64,000 bases of DNA from Photobacterium salinisoli. Its GTDB lineage: Bacteria > Pseudomonadota > Gammaproteobacteria > Enterobacterales > Vibrionaceae. The notes below the pieces were generated by a model. That model saw nothing but the letters and a program-made list of their open reading frames with translations. It was not told the origin of the DNA and did not search any database. A program made the position numbers and the translations under genes. Where the stretch lies: contig NZ_QZMS01000007.1 of the NCBI RefSeq assembly GCF_003614885.1, forward strand, positions 1,798,001-1,862,000, given 5' to 3'. The first letter of the stretch is position 1. Every line of letters starts with the position of its first letter. This document shows, piece by piece, positions 1 through 11,949 of the stretch.

Positions 1-686
1 GGCACAGTGATTGTCTTTCCTGCTTCAATATCAATCTGAATTCTCAGCTGGTTTTTAACTACTGCGACGGCAGACACCTGGGTATAAGGCACCCGATAAC
101 AACCCAGCCAGGGGTTAGGTGTAATGAATAAAGCCTGAGGAGTTACCATCAGCGCGGTTTTCTTTTTACCCGCCAGGTTGCGGATAAAAATCACCACACC
201 CGCCACAACAGCCAATGCCCCGAAGGGAATGCCGACTATCATGGTCAGGGTACCAATACCGCACAGCCCAAAGGCCAGCGGGTCTTCATCGCAAAAACCA
301 AACTGCGGGTACTCAGGTTTCAGCTCGGGTTTGACTTCCTGCAACATGCGTAGCTCCCAGCGCTTACAATCAGCCAGGTAACAAATATGGAAGTACAGAC
401 CAAAAGGAAACAGAACAAAGGTTGTCAGCAGACTGAGGCCTTTTCCGATGACAGGACTTCTTGTCAGTAACCAGAGGCTGACACCCTGAACCAGTACAGC
501 GGCCGCTGCCACCCAGGGCCAGAGTGACAGGATCTCCCGATGATCCTTGATGGCAGTAGCGATAACCCCGGTAGGATAAGCACTCAGGATGTTGCTCAGT
601 AATGGCGATGCGACCAGTACCGCGACTGCCGTCGTCAGCACTGAGATGGCAAGTCCGCCACAAGTGGACAAAGACACGTGCTTCAT
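1..686 (-). CDS. Unrecognised membrane protein, C-terminus outside window
   Basis: An open frame runs from an ATG at 686-684 to the window edge (228 codons) without a stop. An AAGGAGAG ribosome site lies 6 bases before the ATG. The first 50 residues hold a hydrophobic segment (SVLTTAVAVLVASPLL). A second follows near residues 58-72 (LWPWVAAAAVLVQGVSLWLL), and a third at about 85-105 ends in a cysteine-containing stretch (FHICYLADC). A fourth is near 150-180 (TMIVGIPFGALAVVAGVVIF). The visible tail after the last helix is polar and beta-rich, like the PH-like cytosolic part of small bacterial membrane proteins. No family is recognised. It lies downstream of glnB on the same strand, 241 bp away, so it may have its own promoter. 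Confidence 0.7.
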   Translation of the reverse strand, partial: MKHVSLSTCGGLAISVLTTAVAVLVASPLLSNILSAYPTGVIATAIKDHREILSLWPWVAAAAVLVQGVSLWLLTRSPVIGKGLSLLTTFVLFPFGLYFHICYLADCKRWELRMLQEVKPELKPEYPQFGFCDEDPLAFGLCGIGTLTMIVGIPFGALAVVAGVVIFIRNLAGKKKTALMVTPQALFITPNPWLGCYRVPYTQVSAVAVVKNQLRIQIDIEAGKTITV

Positions 687-858
687 GATGACTCTCCTTG
701 AAGACACTGAAACAGAATGACGACCAGACTGTTGTTCAACGTCAGACACGGGCAACGTCAGCAAACAGCAAAGTCAGATTGGCTAAGGCATCAATGCGAC
801 AGGGAAAACTGGATATTAAATAATCAGATTGAGAATCAGAGATGGCTTCATAAAGCAC

Positions 859-881
859 AGCCCCGGCACATGGCCGAGGCT
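859..881 (-). terminator. Possible terminator after glnB
   Basis: An inverted repeat (AGCCTCGGC / GCCGGGGCT on the minus strand, one G-U pair) with a short loop lies about 45 bp past the glnB stop. The tract after it is not a clean T-run, so intrinsic termination is uncertain. Confidence 0.35.
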
Positions 882-927
882 GCAAGGAGTAGCATAATAT
901 TTGCGAAAACAGTTTGTTACAGAGCAA

Positions 928-1347
<420 letters not shown>

Positions 1348-1420
1348 TCATAGGAAACTCAACGGCTCCTATAAACTTACACCATTTTCTGATTCGCCGG
1401 CGCCTGATGTCAGCACAGAA

Positions 1421-1449
1421 AAAAACCGCTGCAAACAGCAGCGGTTTTT
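1421..1449. terminator. Bidirectional intrinsic terminator between purL and glnB
   Basis: A 12-bp perfect stem (AAAAACCGCTGC / GCAGCGGTTTTT) with a 5-base loop has an A-run on one side and a T-run on the other. It sits 37 bp beyond the purL stop and should end purL transcription. Confidence 0.85.
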
Positions 1450-1485
1450 CTATCATCAGCTAGTCAGCCATCTGGCTGCAAAAGA

Positions 1486-4400
1486 TTAGCCCAGATTGAC
1501 ACGCGCATTACGGAACATACGCATCCAAGGGCTGTTTTCATTCCAGTCATCCGGATGCCAGGAGTTCGCCACTGTACGGAACACACGCTCCGGGTGAGGC
1601 ATCATGATAGTCACTCGGCCGTCCTGGGTAGTCAGACCGGTGATGCCGTTAGGAGAACCATTCGGGTTAGCCGGGTAGTTCTGCGTGACATTGCCGTAGT
1701 TATCAAGGAAACGCAGCGCAACGGTTCCTGACTGCTCAATCGCAGACAGATGCTCAGCATTACGCACTTCCACACGACCTTCACCGTGCGACACCGCGAT
1801 TGGCATACGCGAACCGGCCATGCCGTTTAGGAACAGTGAATCACTCTGCTGTACTTCTACCAGGCTGAAACGGGCTTCAAAGCGCTCCGATTCGTTACGC
1901 ACGAAACGTGGCCACAGTTCAGCACCCGGGATCAGATCGCGCAGATTAGACATCATCTGGCAACCGTTACACACGCCCAGTGCGAAGGTGCTGTCACGGT
2001 GGAAGAAACGCTCGAACTGATCACGCGCCATGTTATTGAACAGCACAGACTTTGCCCAGCCTTCACCGGCACCCAGTACGTCACCGTACGAGAAACCGCC
2101 ACAGGCCACCAGACCATTAAAGCCATCCAGCTCCACACGCCCCGACAGGATGTCGCTCATGTGAACATCACGGGCATCGAAACCAGCACGGTCAAAAGCG
2201 GCTGCCATCTCAACATGGGAGTTCACCCCCTGCTCACGCAGAATGGCCATCTTAGGACGGGCGCCGGTGGCGATAAATGGTGCAGCCACATCTTCATTGA
2301 TATCAAAGCTGAGCGAAGCGCTCAGACCCGGATCCTGGCTGTCTTTTTTGGCTTCAAATTCCTGCAGCGCACCTGCCGGATTATCACGCATTGCTTGCAT
2401 CTGATAGGTCGTTTCGGCCCAGATAGCACGCAATTCAGTGCGGTTTTGATCCAGCACCAGATCGTTACCGTTCCAGATACGCACCACGTCTTCGTCAACC
2501 ACAGTGCCGATCACATGGCTGCACGATGCCAGACCGTACTTCGCCAGCTCGTTTTCAACCAGTTCCAGATCGTCAGTCCGCACTTGCAGCACAGCACCCA
2601 GCTCTTCGTTGAACAGCATAGCCAGTACATCGTCACAGCTGTCGCCGTCAGTGGTGTTGATATCCACTTCGACACCGGTATGACCGGCAAAGGCCATTTC
2701 AGCCAGTGTGACATACAGACCACCGTCACCACGGTCATGGTAGGCCAGCAGTTTCTCGTCACGCACCAGTTTTTGTACAGCCTGGAAGAAACCTTTCAGC
2801 AGCTCAGGGCTGTCAACGTCAGCAGGTTTATCACCCAGTTGTTTGTAAACCTGAGCCAGTGCTGTCGCACCCAGACGGTTCTTACCGCAGCCGAGATCGA
2901 TCAGAATCAGGCTGGAGTCACCTTTGTCGGTACGCAGTTGTGGTGTCACGGTTTTACGCACATCTTCCACACGACCAAACGCAGTGATCACCAGAGACAG
3001 CGGAGAAGTCACTTCTTTCTCTTCACCGTTCTCTTCCCACTTGGTCTTCATCGACATGGAATCTTTACCAACTGGAATCGTCAGGCCCAGCGCCGGACAC
3101 AATTCCTCACCCACGGCTTTAACGGCTTCGTACAGACCGGCATCTTCGCCCGGGTGACCGGCTGGTGACATCCAGTTAGCTGACAGTTTGATCCGCTTCA
3201 GATCACCGATATCGGCGCTGGCAATGTTAGTGATCGCTTCACCCACAGCCAGACGGGAAGAAGCGGCAAAGTCCAGCAGCGCCACCGGAGTGCGCTCACC
3301 CATAGACATGGCTTCACCATGGTACGTGTCATAACTTGCTGCTGTGACCGCACAGTTGGCAACAGGAACCTGCCACGGGCCAACCATCTGATCCCGGGCA
3401 ACCAGACCGGTGACAGTCCGATCACCTATGGTGATCAGGAAGGTTTTCTCGGCAACGGCTGGCAGACGCAGCACGCGGTGGGTCGCTTCTGTCAGTTCGA
3501 TACCGTCGCGGTTAATCGCCGTGCCCTGCACTTTTTGTGACGTCACGTCACGGTGCATTTTAGGTGGCTTGCCCAGCAGGATATCCAGTGGCATATCAAT
3601 CGGCGTATTATCGAAATGGCTGTCGTCCAGCGTCAGGTGACGCTCTTCTGTTGCTTCACCCACTACCGCATACGGTGCACGCTCACGCTGACAGATAGCA
3701 TCAAAGACAGCCATATGCTCAGGTGCGACCGCCAGAACGTAACGTTCCTGGGATTCATTACACCAGATTTCCAGCGGGCTCATGCCTGGCTCATCGTTAG
3801 GGACATCACGCAGCTGGAATTTACCACCGCGTTCGCCATCGTTAACCAGCTCAGGCAGCGCATTGGAAATACCGCCCGCGCCGACATCGTGGATAAAGGC
3901 AATCGGGTTGTCATCACCCAGCTGCCAGCAGCGATCGATCACTTCCTGGCAACGGCGTTCCATTTCCGGGTTTTCACGCTGCACAGAAGCAAAATCCAGG
4001 TTTTCAGCCGACTGGCCGGAAGCCATAGAAGATGCTGCACCGCCGCCCAGGCCAATGTTCATTGCCGGACCACCCAGCACGATCAGCTTAGCGCCAACCG
4101 GAATCTCTTTCTTCTGAACATGCTCTTCACGAATGTTACCCATACCACCGGCAATCATAATCGGCTTATGGTAACCACGAATTTCTTCGCCATTGTGAGA
4201 GACCACTTTTTCTTCATAGGTACGGAAGTAACCCAGCAGGTTAGGACGGCCGAACTCATTGTTGAATGCCGCGCCACCAAGCGGGCCTTCCAGCATGATG
4301 TCCAGCGCGGTCACGATGCGGCCAGGCTTACCAAAATCCGTTTCCCACGGCTGTTCAAAACCCGGCACACGCAGGTTAGAAACAGTAAAGCCAACCAGAC

Positions 4401-5391
4401 CGGCTTTGGGTTTGCCGCCGATCCCTGTCGCGCCTTCATCACGAATTTCACCGCCTGAACCGGTCGATGCGCCCGGCCATGGCGAAATCGCCGTCGGGTG
4501 GTTGTGGGTTTCCACTTTCATCAGAATGTGGGCCGCTTCCTGATGATAGTTGTACTGGCGGTTGTCCGCATCCGGGAAGAAACGGCCCACTTCAGAGCCG
4601 GTCATCACAGCGGCGTTATCTTTATAGGCAGACAGCACGTACTCGCTGTTCTGCTCATAAGTGTTCTTGATCATCTTAAACAGTGACTTGTCCTGATCGA
4701 CACCGTCGATAGTCCAGTCAGCATTGAAGATTTTATGACGACAGTGCTCAGAGTTTGCCTGGGCAAACATCATCAGCTCAATGTCGTTCGGATTGCGACC
4801 CAGCTTGGTGAAGTTCTCAACCAGATAATCGATTTCATCTTCGGCCAGTGCCAAGCCCAGTGCGATATTGGCTTCTTCCAGCGCGCGGCGACCGCCTGCC
4901 AGAATATCCACGCTCTGCAGCGGTGCAGGTTCAGCATGACGGAACAGGGCTTCAGCCTGGGCAACATCGTCAAAAACCACTTCCATCATGCGATCATGCA
5001 GCAGCCCTTTAAGCGCAGACAGCTGCTCTTCGCTCAGCACTGAACCGGTTTCGACATAATATGCCGTACCGCGCTCAAGGCGCTTGATTTGCTCCAGACC
5101 GCAGTTATGGGCGATATCTGTTGCTTTGGAAGACCAGGGAGAAATGGTACCGGGACGCGGAGTGACCAGGAACAAGCTACCCGTAGGTTCATGTTCGGCA
5201 ATCGTAGGGCCATAGGTGAGCAGGCTGGTCAGCGTACCCAGCGCTTCGCTGTTAAGCGGCGTTGCCAGCTCAGCAAAGTGCATGTATTCGGCGTAGATGC
5301 CGGTGACAGGCAGACCGGACTCTTGGCAACGCGCTAGCAGCTTGTTGACACGAAACTCAGACAGTGCGGGTGAACCACGCAAAATTTCCAT
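1486..5391 (-). CDS. purL: Phosphoribosylformylglycinamidine synthase
   Basis: The enzyme makes FGAM from FGAR, glutamine and ATP, the fourth step of de novo purine synthesis. At 1301 residues it is the large single-chain proteobacterial form. It has an N-terminal PurS-like region, two duplicated AIRS-type synthetase halves, and a C-terminal class I glutaminase starting near residue 1045 ([15 protein letters not shown]). The glutaminase nucleophile is in GVCNGCQMM and the His/Glu pair in PHPERVFR. An [12 protein letters not shown]-binding stretch is visible near residue 295. The start [13 protein letters not shown] matches the family. A PurR box lies 170 bp upstream. It is divergent from mltF. 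Confidence 0.98.
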   Translation of the reverse strand: MEILRGSPALSEFRVNKLLARCQESGLPVTGIYAEYMHFAELATPLNSEALGTLTSLLTYGPTIAEHEPTGSLFLVTPRPGTISPWSSKATDIAHNCGLEQIKRLERGTAYYVETGSVLSEEQLSALKGLLHDRMMEVVFDDVAQAEALFRHAEPAPLQSVDILAGGRRALEEANIALGLALAEDEIDYLVENFTKLGRNPNDIELMMFAQANSEHCRHKIFNADWTIDGVDQDKSLFKMIKNTYEQNSEYVLSAYKDNAAVMTGSEVGRFFPDADNRQYNYHQEAAHILMKVETHNHPTAISPWPGASTGSGGEIRDEGATGIGGKPKAGLVGFTVSNLRVPGFEQPWETDFGKPGRIVTALDIMLEGPLGGAAFNNEFGRPNLLGYFRTYEEKVVSHNGEEIRGYHKPIMIAGGMGNIREEHVQKKEIPVGAKLIVLGGPAMNIGLGGGAASSMASGQSAENLDFASVQRENPEMERRCQEVIDRCWQLGDDNPIAFIHDVGAGGISNALPELVNDGERGGKFQLRDVPNDEPGMSPLEIWCNESQERYVLAVAPEHMAVFDAICQRERAPYAVVGEATEERHLTLDDSHFDNTPIDMPLDILLGKPPKMHRDVTSQKVQGTAINRDGIELTEATHRVLRLPAVAEKTFLITIGDRTVTGLVARDQMVGPWQVPVANCAVTAASYDTYHGEAMSMGERTPVALLDFAASSRLAVGEAITNIASADIGDLKRIKLSANWMSPAGHPGEDAGLYEAVKAVGEELCPALGLTIPVGKDSMSMKTKWEENGEEKEVTSPLSLVITAFGRVEDVRKTVTPQLRTDKGDSSLILIDLGCGKNRLGATALAQVYKQLGDKPADVDSPELLKGFFQAVQKLVRDEKLLAYHDRGDGGLYVTLAEMAFAGHTGVEVDINTTDGDSCDDVLAMLFNEELGAVLQVRTDDLELVENELAKYGLASCSHVIGTVVDEDVVRIWNGNDLVLDQNRTELRAIWAETTYQMQAMRDNPAGALQEFEAKKDSQDPGLSASLSFDINEDVAAPFIATGARPKMAILREQGVNSHVEMAAAFDRAGFDARDVHMSDILSGRVELDGFNGLVACGGFSYGDVLGAGEGWAKSVLFNNMARDQFERFFHRDSTFALGVCNGCQMMSNLRDLIPGAELWPRFVRNESERFEARFSLVEVQQSDSLFLNGMAGSRMPIAVSHGEGRVEVRNAEHLSAIEQSGTVALRFLDNYGNVTQNYPANPNGSPNGITGLTTQDGRVTIMMPHPERVFRTVANSWHPDDWNENSPWMRMFRNARVNLG

Positions 5392-5560
5392 GTGCGTACG
5401 ACTCTCGATTAGCAGTTGAATGAAGGTGATATTGGCCTGCTCCCCAGCCGGGAATCACGTCAATGTCACCTTGTTCAGCGCCATTTTTTCTCACTTGTCC
5501 GGGAGGAAAAATTACGATGGGCGATAGTATAAGGGAAAACACAGTGTGACGTAACACCTG

Positions 5561-5576
5561 ACGCAACCGTTTGCGC
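5561..5576. promoter_or_regulatory. PurR operator upstream of purL
   Basis: ACGCAACCGTTTGCGC is a near-palindrome that matches the PurR consensus ANGCAANCGNTTNCNT at all but the last base. It lies upstream of a TATACT-like -10 (minus strand, near 5526-5531) in the 356-bp purL-mltF intergenic region. That region otherwise shows only AT-rich promoter-like sequence. Confidence 0.8.
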
Positions 5577-5747
5577 TATTTTTTTTCAATCCGGCTGATA
5601 TCCCCAGCGATCTTTGACTACCAGCCCAAAATCGGACATTTTTTCACCTAAATCCAGACCGCCGGATAAGATCAAAGAGGGTCGGCTTTGTCCTGAATGC
5701 GACCTTTGGTATAAAGAACGACTGAATAAATAAATGAGCATGCATTA

Positions 5748-7289
5748 TTGAGACGAGTAGTTTTTTCCACTAATCTCCGCGCCTTTGTCGCCATCCTACT
5801 GACAGCATTCACATTATCTGGCTGTCAGTGGGAAACCGACACCCGCACTGAGTTGGAACGGATACGCGACAGTGGCGTTTTGCGCATTGGCACACTGAAT
5901 AACCAGATTTCCTACTATATAGGTCCGGACGGTCCTACCGGGCTGGATTATGACCTTGCGCAGCGTTTCGCTGACAAACTGGGCGTAAAGCTGGAAATGC
6001 AGCCTTTGTTCTCCTTATCCGGCCTGTTTCCGGCGTTGAAACGGGGCGATGTTGATCTGCTCGCTGCCGGTCTGACCATGACACCGGAGCGGGTGCGCGA
6101 GTTCAGAGCAGCCCCTGCCTATTACTATGCCAGCCAGATCCTGGTGTATAAGAAAGGTCAGTGGCGGCCGCGTGACCTCGCCGATCTCGCTCAGAACAAA
6201 GGGTCCCTGACCATAGTCCGCGACTCCAGCCATGAAAAAACGCTGGATATTGTCAAAAAAGACCACCCGACCCTGGTCTGGCAGACCATTGATGAGATTG
6301 ACAGCGAGGAATTGCTGCGCCAGGTCGCCGCCGGTGTGCTGGACTATACCGTCGCAGATTCAGTCGATGTCGCCCTCAGCCAGCGCATCCATCCCGATAT
6401 TGCGGTTGCCCTTGAGCTGACAGATGACGAACCCATCGGCTGGTTTATGGAGCAGAGCAATGACGACAGCCTGTATGCACTGCTGATTGAGTTTTTCGGC
6501 GAACTGAAACAAAGCGGTGAACTCGCCAAACTGGAAGAAAAGTATTTCGGCCATGTCGATCAATTCGATTATGTCGATACGCGAGCCTTTTTAAGGGCGC
6601 TGGAAACCAAGCTCCCTCGCTGGGAAGGCACATTTAAGAAATACGCCAGCGAATTTGACTGGCGGTTACTGGCTGCGCTGTCTTATCAGGAATCACACTG
6701 GAACCCCAGAGCCGTTTCCCCTACCGGGGTGCGCGGCATGATGATGCTGACACTGCCAACGGCAAAATCGGTCGGCGTCCAGAACCGGTTGGACCCGGAG
6801 CAGAGTATCCGGGGCGGTACGGATTACCTGAGAAAAATGGTCGCCCGGGTGCCCGACAGCATTGAGGATCATGAAAAGGTGTGGTTTGCACTCGCCTCTT
6901 ACAATGTCGGCTTTGGCCATATGATGGATGCCCGGCGTCTGACGAAAAAGCAGGGCGGCAACCCGGATGCCTGGAGCGATGTGAAACAGCGCCTGCCGCT
7001 GTTACGGCAGCGTAAATACTACCGGCAAACCCGCTATGGTTATGCCCGTGGCGACGAGGCACTGCTGTATGTGGAAAACATCCGGCGCTACTATCAGAGC
7101 ATCATAGGTTACGAGCAGGCACACAGTCAGCCGGTGAACAGCGAGGGAATACGACTGGTTGATGACTGGCAGACAATTACCCCGGACGAGCTGGACGCCA
7201 ACGCGAATAATAGTGTCACAGAGGCCGCCGAACAGACCCTGGATGAGGTACTGGATAAAACCAAAGCCAACAAAAGCGTGAGCCGCTGA
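5748..7289 (+). CDS. mltF: Membrane-bound lytic murein transglycosylase F
   Basis: This outer-membrane lipoprotein cleaves peptidoglycan to leave 1,6-anhydro-muropeptides. The N-terminus has a lipoprotein signal with lipobox LSGC (lipidated Cys near residue 26). A solute-binding-protein-like regulatory domain covers about residues 40-270. The lysozyme-like SLT domain follows at about 290-430 with the catalytic glutamate in SYQESHWNP. The length of 513 residues is normal. No ATG fits the frame upstream of the lipobox: a stop lies at 5727-5729 and the best start is the TTG at 5748. Conserved neighbours are purL (divergent) and tadA (convergent). Confidence 0.94.
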   Translation: MRRVVFSTNLRAFVAILLTAFTLSGCQWETDTRTELERIRDSGVLRIGTLNNQISYYIGPDGPTGLDYDLAQRFADKLGVKLEMQPLFSLSGLFPALKRGDVDLLAAGLTMTPERVREFRAAPAYYYASQILVYKKGQWRPRDLADLAQNKGSLTIVRDSSHEKTLDIVKKDHPTLVWQTIDEIDSEELLRQVAAGVLDYTVADSVDVALSQRIHPDIAVALELTDDEPIGWFMEQSNDDSLYALLIEFFGELKQSGELAKLEEKYFGHVDQFDYVDTRAFLRALETKLPRWEGTFKKYASEFDWRLLAALSYQESHWNPRAVSPTGVRGMMMLTLPTAKSVGVQNRLDPEQSIRGGTDYLRKMVARVPDSIEDHEKVWFALASYNVGFGHMMDARRLTKKQGGNPDAWSDVKQRLPLLRQRKYYRQTRYGYARGDEALLYVENIRRYYQSIIGYEQAHSQPVNSEGIRLVDDWQTITPDELDANANNSVTEAAEQTLDEVLDKTKANKSVSR

Positions 7290-7329
7290 TCCTGGCCGCT
7301 CTCGCGCAGGCGTTAACAGGAAGGAATAA

Positions 7330-7358
7330 AAGGGTGGCAGATATTGCCACCCTTTTTT
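7330..7358. terminator. Bidirectional terminator between mltF and tadA
   Basis: A 10-bp perfect stem (AAGGGTGGCA / TGCCACCCTT) with a 5-base loop is followed by a T-run on the plus strand and preceded by an AAT-rich tract. It serves the convergent mltF and tadA genes. Confidence 0.85.
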
Positions 7359-7385
7359 ATTGGTCTGTTTACCCGGTTTACGTTG

Positions 7386-8045
<660 letters not shown>

Positions 8046-8075
8046 CTACTTTATATGAATAGTTACCGTTGCTGA

Positions 8076-9206
<1,131 letters not shown>

Positions 9207-9261
9207 ACCGGAACGATGGCATAAAGCGGGACAAGGTCAGTAAGAACAAATATTCCAGAGC

Positions 9262-9289
9262 ACAGCGCCCGGCAGATACCGGGCGCTGT
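9262..9289. terminator. Strong hairpin between convergent frmA and abgT-like gene
   Basis: An 11-bp perfect stem (ACAGCGCCCGG / CCGGGCGCTGT) has a 6-base loop. There is no T-run, so it may act as a mRNA-end hairpin or a weak terminator rather than a canonical one. Confidence 0.55.
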
Positions 9290-9315
9290 AGTGTCTGACC
9301 AGCACTTATGCCGGA

Positions 9316-10872
9316 TCAGAAGCCCAGGGGCAGACCAAAGGCAAAGAAAATCACCAGCACCAGTGTCCACATCACCAGGAAAGCCGCCGAGTAAGGCACC
9401 ATCATGCTAATCACATCCCCGAATTTCAGTTCAGGTTTATATTTACGCATAAAGGCCAGCACAACACCGGCATAGGTCATCATAGGGGTAATGATATTGG
9501 TTGAAGAATCGGCAACACGATAAGCGGCGGTCACCAGATCAGGGGTCATATTCGGGTTCACCTGATACAGCATAGGCACAAAGATGGGCCCTAACAGCAT
9601 CCATTTCGACGTCATGCCCCCCACAAACAGGTTGATGAAAGCCGTCGTCAGGATAAAACCGATAATCAGCGCGATCGGGAATGACTGCAGTCCCAGTGAG
9701 CCTAAAAAGGTCGCGCCCAGATAGGTCACGTAAGTGCCAAGGCCAGAGTAGCTGAGCAAAGCCAAAAAGTTATAGCAGAAAAAAGTCAGCACCAGAATAT
9801 AGCCCATGGTATTCATCTGCTTCACCATGGCTTTGACCACATCCTGCAGCGATTTGAACTTGCGGGTAGTCACCCCATAACACATCCCCACCACAACAAA
9901 GACAAACGAAATCAGCAGAATGACATTATCCAGATAAGGCGTAACTTGCCGGCCAGCCGCGTTGCTATAGGGGGCCAGCGGGCCTGTCGCCAGCAGATAA
10001 ATGCCCAGCAGAGCCGCAAGCAGCCCCAATCCCGCCATCCGCAGCCCTTTTTGCTCTTGCGCCGTCAGCTTAAAATCATCCAGTTTGAGATCATCCGGCA
10101 GCTCGTAGGTCATAGCAGACAAGCGCGGGGCCACAAAACGTTTGGTCACCCAGGCGCCAATCAGGGTCAGCATAATGGTTGAAACAACAATAAAGTAATA
10201 ATGCATGGTGGCAGGGTTCAGTGGCTCGCCGCTGGCCGTGGTAAAAGGCACACCCTGCGATTCAGCAAAAATACGCGCATTGACCCCGAGAATGACATCA
10301 GAAGGAGTAGCGGGGATCAGGTTCGCACTAAAACCGGCAGACACACCGGCAAATGCCGCAGCCATACCAATTAACGGGTTCTTGCCCAAACCGGCATACA
10401 AAAGGCCTGCCAGCGGGATCAGTACCAGATAGCCGGCATCGCTGGCAACGGAAGACATGATACCCAGGAAAACGATCATATAAGGCAGCCAGCGGTCACT
10501 GATGTGCAGACCGACTTTCTTGATCAGCGCGGCCAGTAACCCGGAATGTTCTGCAATACCCACAGCCAGCATCACAATCAGAATGACGCCCAGCACACCG
10601 CGTCCGAATGCCAGCCAGTTCTGCAGTAATGCATTATCGAACAGCCAACGGACATGCTCGGTATCCAGCATATTCTTAATACTGTGAGTGACTGCCCCGC
10701 CGTCAGCCCCCATTACGTCAAACTGCATGCCGCCAATCAGACTGGTCAGCACCAGCACAAAGGCGAACAAGAACATGAAAATCACCACAGGATCGGGGAT
10801 TTTCTGCCCGGCGCGTTCAATGAACGCAATAATCCCCCGCGATTTTTGTGCAGGGCTCAAGGCTTCACTCAT
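9316..10872 (-). CDS. AbgT-family transporter (p-aminobenzoyl-glutamate type)
   Basis: This inner-membrane protein of 518 residues has about 11-12 hydrophobic segments. It has family hallmarks of AbgT/MtrF proteins: the opening IIAFIERAGQKIPDPV, the SDAGYLVLIPLAGL segment, and VADSSTNIITPMMTYAG near the C-terminus. Members import p-aminobenzoyl-glutamate (AbgT) or export sulfonamides and folate intermediates (MtrF). The sequence alone does not decide which. No abgA or abgB hydrolase gene is adjacent. It starts on a solid ATG with a GGAAG site. It lies between frmA and the imported urea operon. Confidence 0.88.
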   Translation of the reverse strand: MSEALSPAQKSRGIIAFIERAGQKIPDPVVIFMFLFAFVLVLTSLIGGMQFDVMGADGGAVTHSIKNMLDTEHVRWLFDNALLQNWLAFGRGVLGVILIVMLAVGIAEHSGLLAALIKKVGLHISDRWLPYMIVFLGIMSSVASDAGYLVLIPLAGLLYAGLGKNPLIGMAAAFAGVSAGFSANLIPATPSDVILGVNARIFAESQGVPFTTASGEPLNPATMHYYFIVVSTIMLTLIGAWVTKRFVAPRLSAMTYELPDDLKLDDFKLTAQEQKGLRMAGLGLLAALLGIYLLATGPLAPYSNAAGRQVTPYLDNVILLISFVFVVVGMCYGVTTRKFKSLQDVVKAMVKQMNTMGYILVLTFFCYNFLALLSYSGLGTYVTYLGATFLGSLGLQSFPIALIIGFILTTAFINLFVGGMTSKWMLLGPIFVPMLYQVNPNMTPDLVTAAYRVADSSTNIITPMMTYAGVVLAFMRKYKPELKFGDVISMMVPYSAAFLVMWTLVLVIFFAFGLPLGF

Positions 10873-11208
10873 GGTCGTACTTCCTTATTAAATCGAATGA
10901 GTATAAAAAATCGCTAAAGACTACCCCATCCCACAAGTCAGTAAAACCATTAAAATCCAATACCAAAGCAATAAAATAGAACATAAATCAAATGGTCAGA
11001 ATAAATAACCAACCCATGATTTATTTAAAGTTTGTTAAACTCCGCTCCATCTAAGGCCATGCTTGATGCTGTCAATAAAAAAAAAAGCGCCCTGCAGGCA
11101 CCTTGATTCAATAAATATGACTGTATTTGAATAATAAAACTTGATCACCCACGGCAACCCACGCGTACATGCCAGACAGTAGCGCGGGCAGATTTGATCG
11201 TTCCGTCT
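10873..11208. other. AT-rich intergenic stretch, no gene seen
   Basis: This 336-bp stretch holds the abgT-like promoter region and, at 11077-11101, the terminator listed separately. Base composition shifts sharply from AT-rich here to GC-rich at 11150-11210. That shift marks the left edge of the urea segment. No guaA-type att core or insertion-sequence end is visible. Confidence 0.5.
11077..11101 (-). terminator. Intrinsic terminator downstream of gntR
   Basis: On the minus strand a 5-bp stem (GTGCC / GGCGC, one G-U pair) with loop TGCAG is followed by ten T residues. It lies 108 bp beyond the gntR stop and probably ends the urea operon transcript. Confidence 0.65.
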
Positions 11209-11949
11209 TCAGTCAGCAGGCATTTCAGGTTGTTCAGCACCCGTTGCCGCGACAGTTTCCACCTGCCTTTGACGTTGTGCTGCCTCGCGAATTCGCTCCA
11301 TGGTGATTTCCTTCACCGCTTGCTGGCTGATGCGGATATGCCGGTCCAGTTCATCGGCGGCGGTCTGTGCGTCGCCCCGGCGGATGGCGTCGAGGATCCG
11401 GGCGTGTTCCTCATAGGTGGCCTCCACCCGGTCGTTGCGGGTGAAATCCAGCCGGCGGATGATGCGCAGGCGGTCGCTGATTTCCCGGTGGATACGGGTC
11501 ATTTCCCGGTTGCCGGCAGCGGCCACCAGATCGCAGTGGAAGCTTTCATCCAGGGCGCGTACGGTGCTGCCGACGGCCCGCTCGGAAGGATGATCGGGGG
11601 TCCAGATGGCGGTTAGGGTGCGAATCACCGGGGGTTCTTCCGGCAAGGCACAGATCTTGTGGATAGCAGCCTTTTCCAGAGTGATGCGCAAATCGTACAG
11701 CTCCTCAATCTGCTTGAAATCCAGCGGCTTTACCCGCCAGCCACTGCGAAAGAGCACTTCCACGTAACCCTCCCGCCGCAACCGGTACAGAGCCTCCCGG
11801 ACCGGTGTCCGGGAAGCGTCCAGACGCATGCCTACGTCACCTTCGCTGAACTTGTCACCCGGCAGCAGGCGAAATTCGAAGATGTCGTCTTTCAGGGCTT
11901 CGTACACCCTGTCGGCCATTGAGGTCTTGCGTCTGGGGGGAGTCGTCAT
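11209..11949 (-). CDS. GntR/FCD-family transcriptional regulator of the urea operon
   Basis: This is a 246-residue FadR/FCD-type regulator. The N-terminal winged helix spans about residues 10-75 (DRVYEALKDDIFEFRLLPGD, then SRTPVREALYRLRREGYV, a clear GntR recognition-helix region). The C-terminal all-helical ligand domain follows with metal-site-like histidines (ESFHCDLVAAAGN, EEHARILDAI, DRHIRIS). Its ATG overlaps the urea carboxylase stop by four bases (ATGA), so translation is likely coupled. It is last in the operon and probably autoregulates it through GTATAC-centred palindromes upstream of the hydrolase gene. The ligand is unknown. Confidence 0.88.
   Translation of the reverse strand: MTTPPRRKTSMADRVYEALKDDIFEFRLLPGDKFSEGDVGMRLDASRTPVREALYRLRREGYVEVLFRSGWRVKPLDFKQIEELYDLRITLEKAAIHKICALPEEPPVIRTLTAIWTPDHPSERAVGSTVRALDESFHCDLVAAAGNREMTRIHREISDRLRIIRRLDFTRNDRVEATYEEHARILDAIRRGDAQTAADELDRHIRISQQAVKEITMERIREAAQRQRQVETVAATGAEQPEMPAD

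Noticed and set aside
1999..3168. 389-codon open frame on the plus strand opposite purL
   Set aside because: It is a shadow of the purL reading frame: no ribosome site, low-complexity His/Gln/Thr-rich product, and purL is certain.
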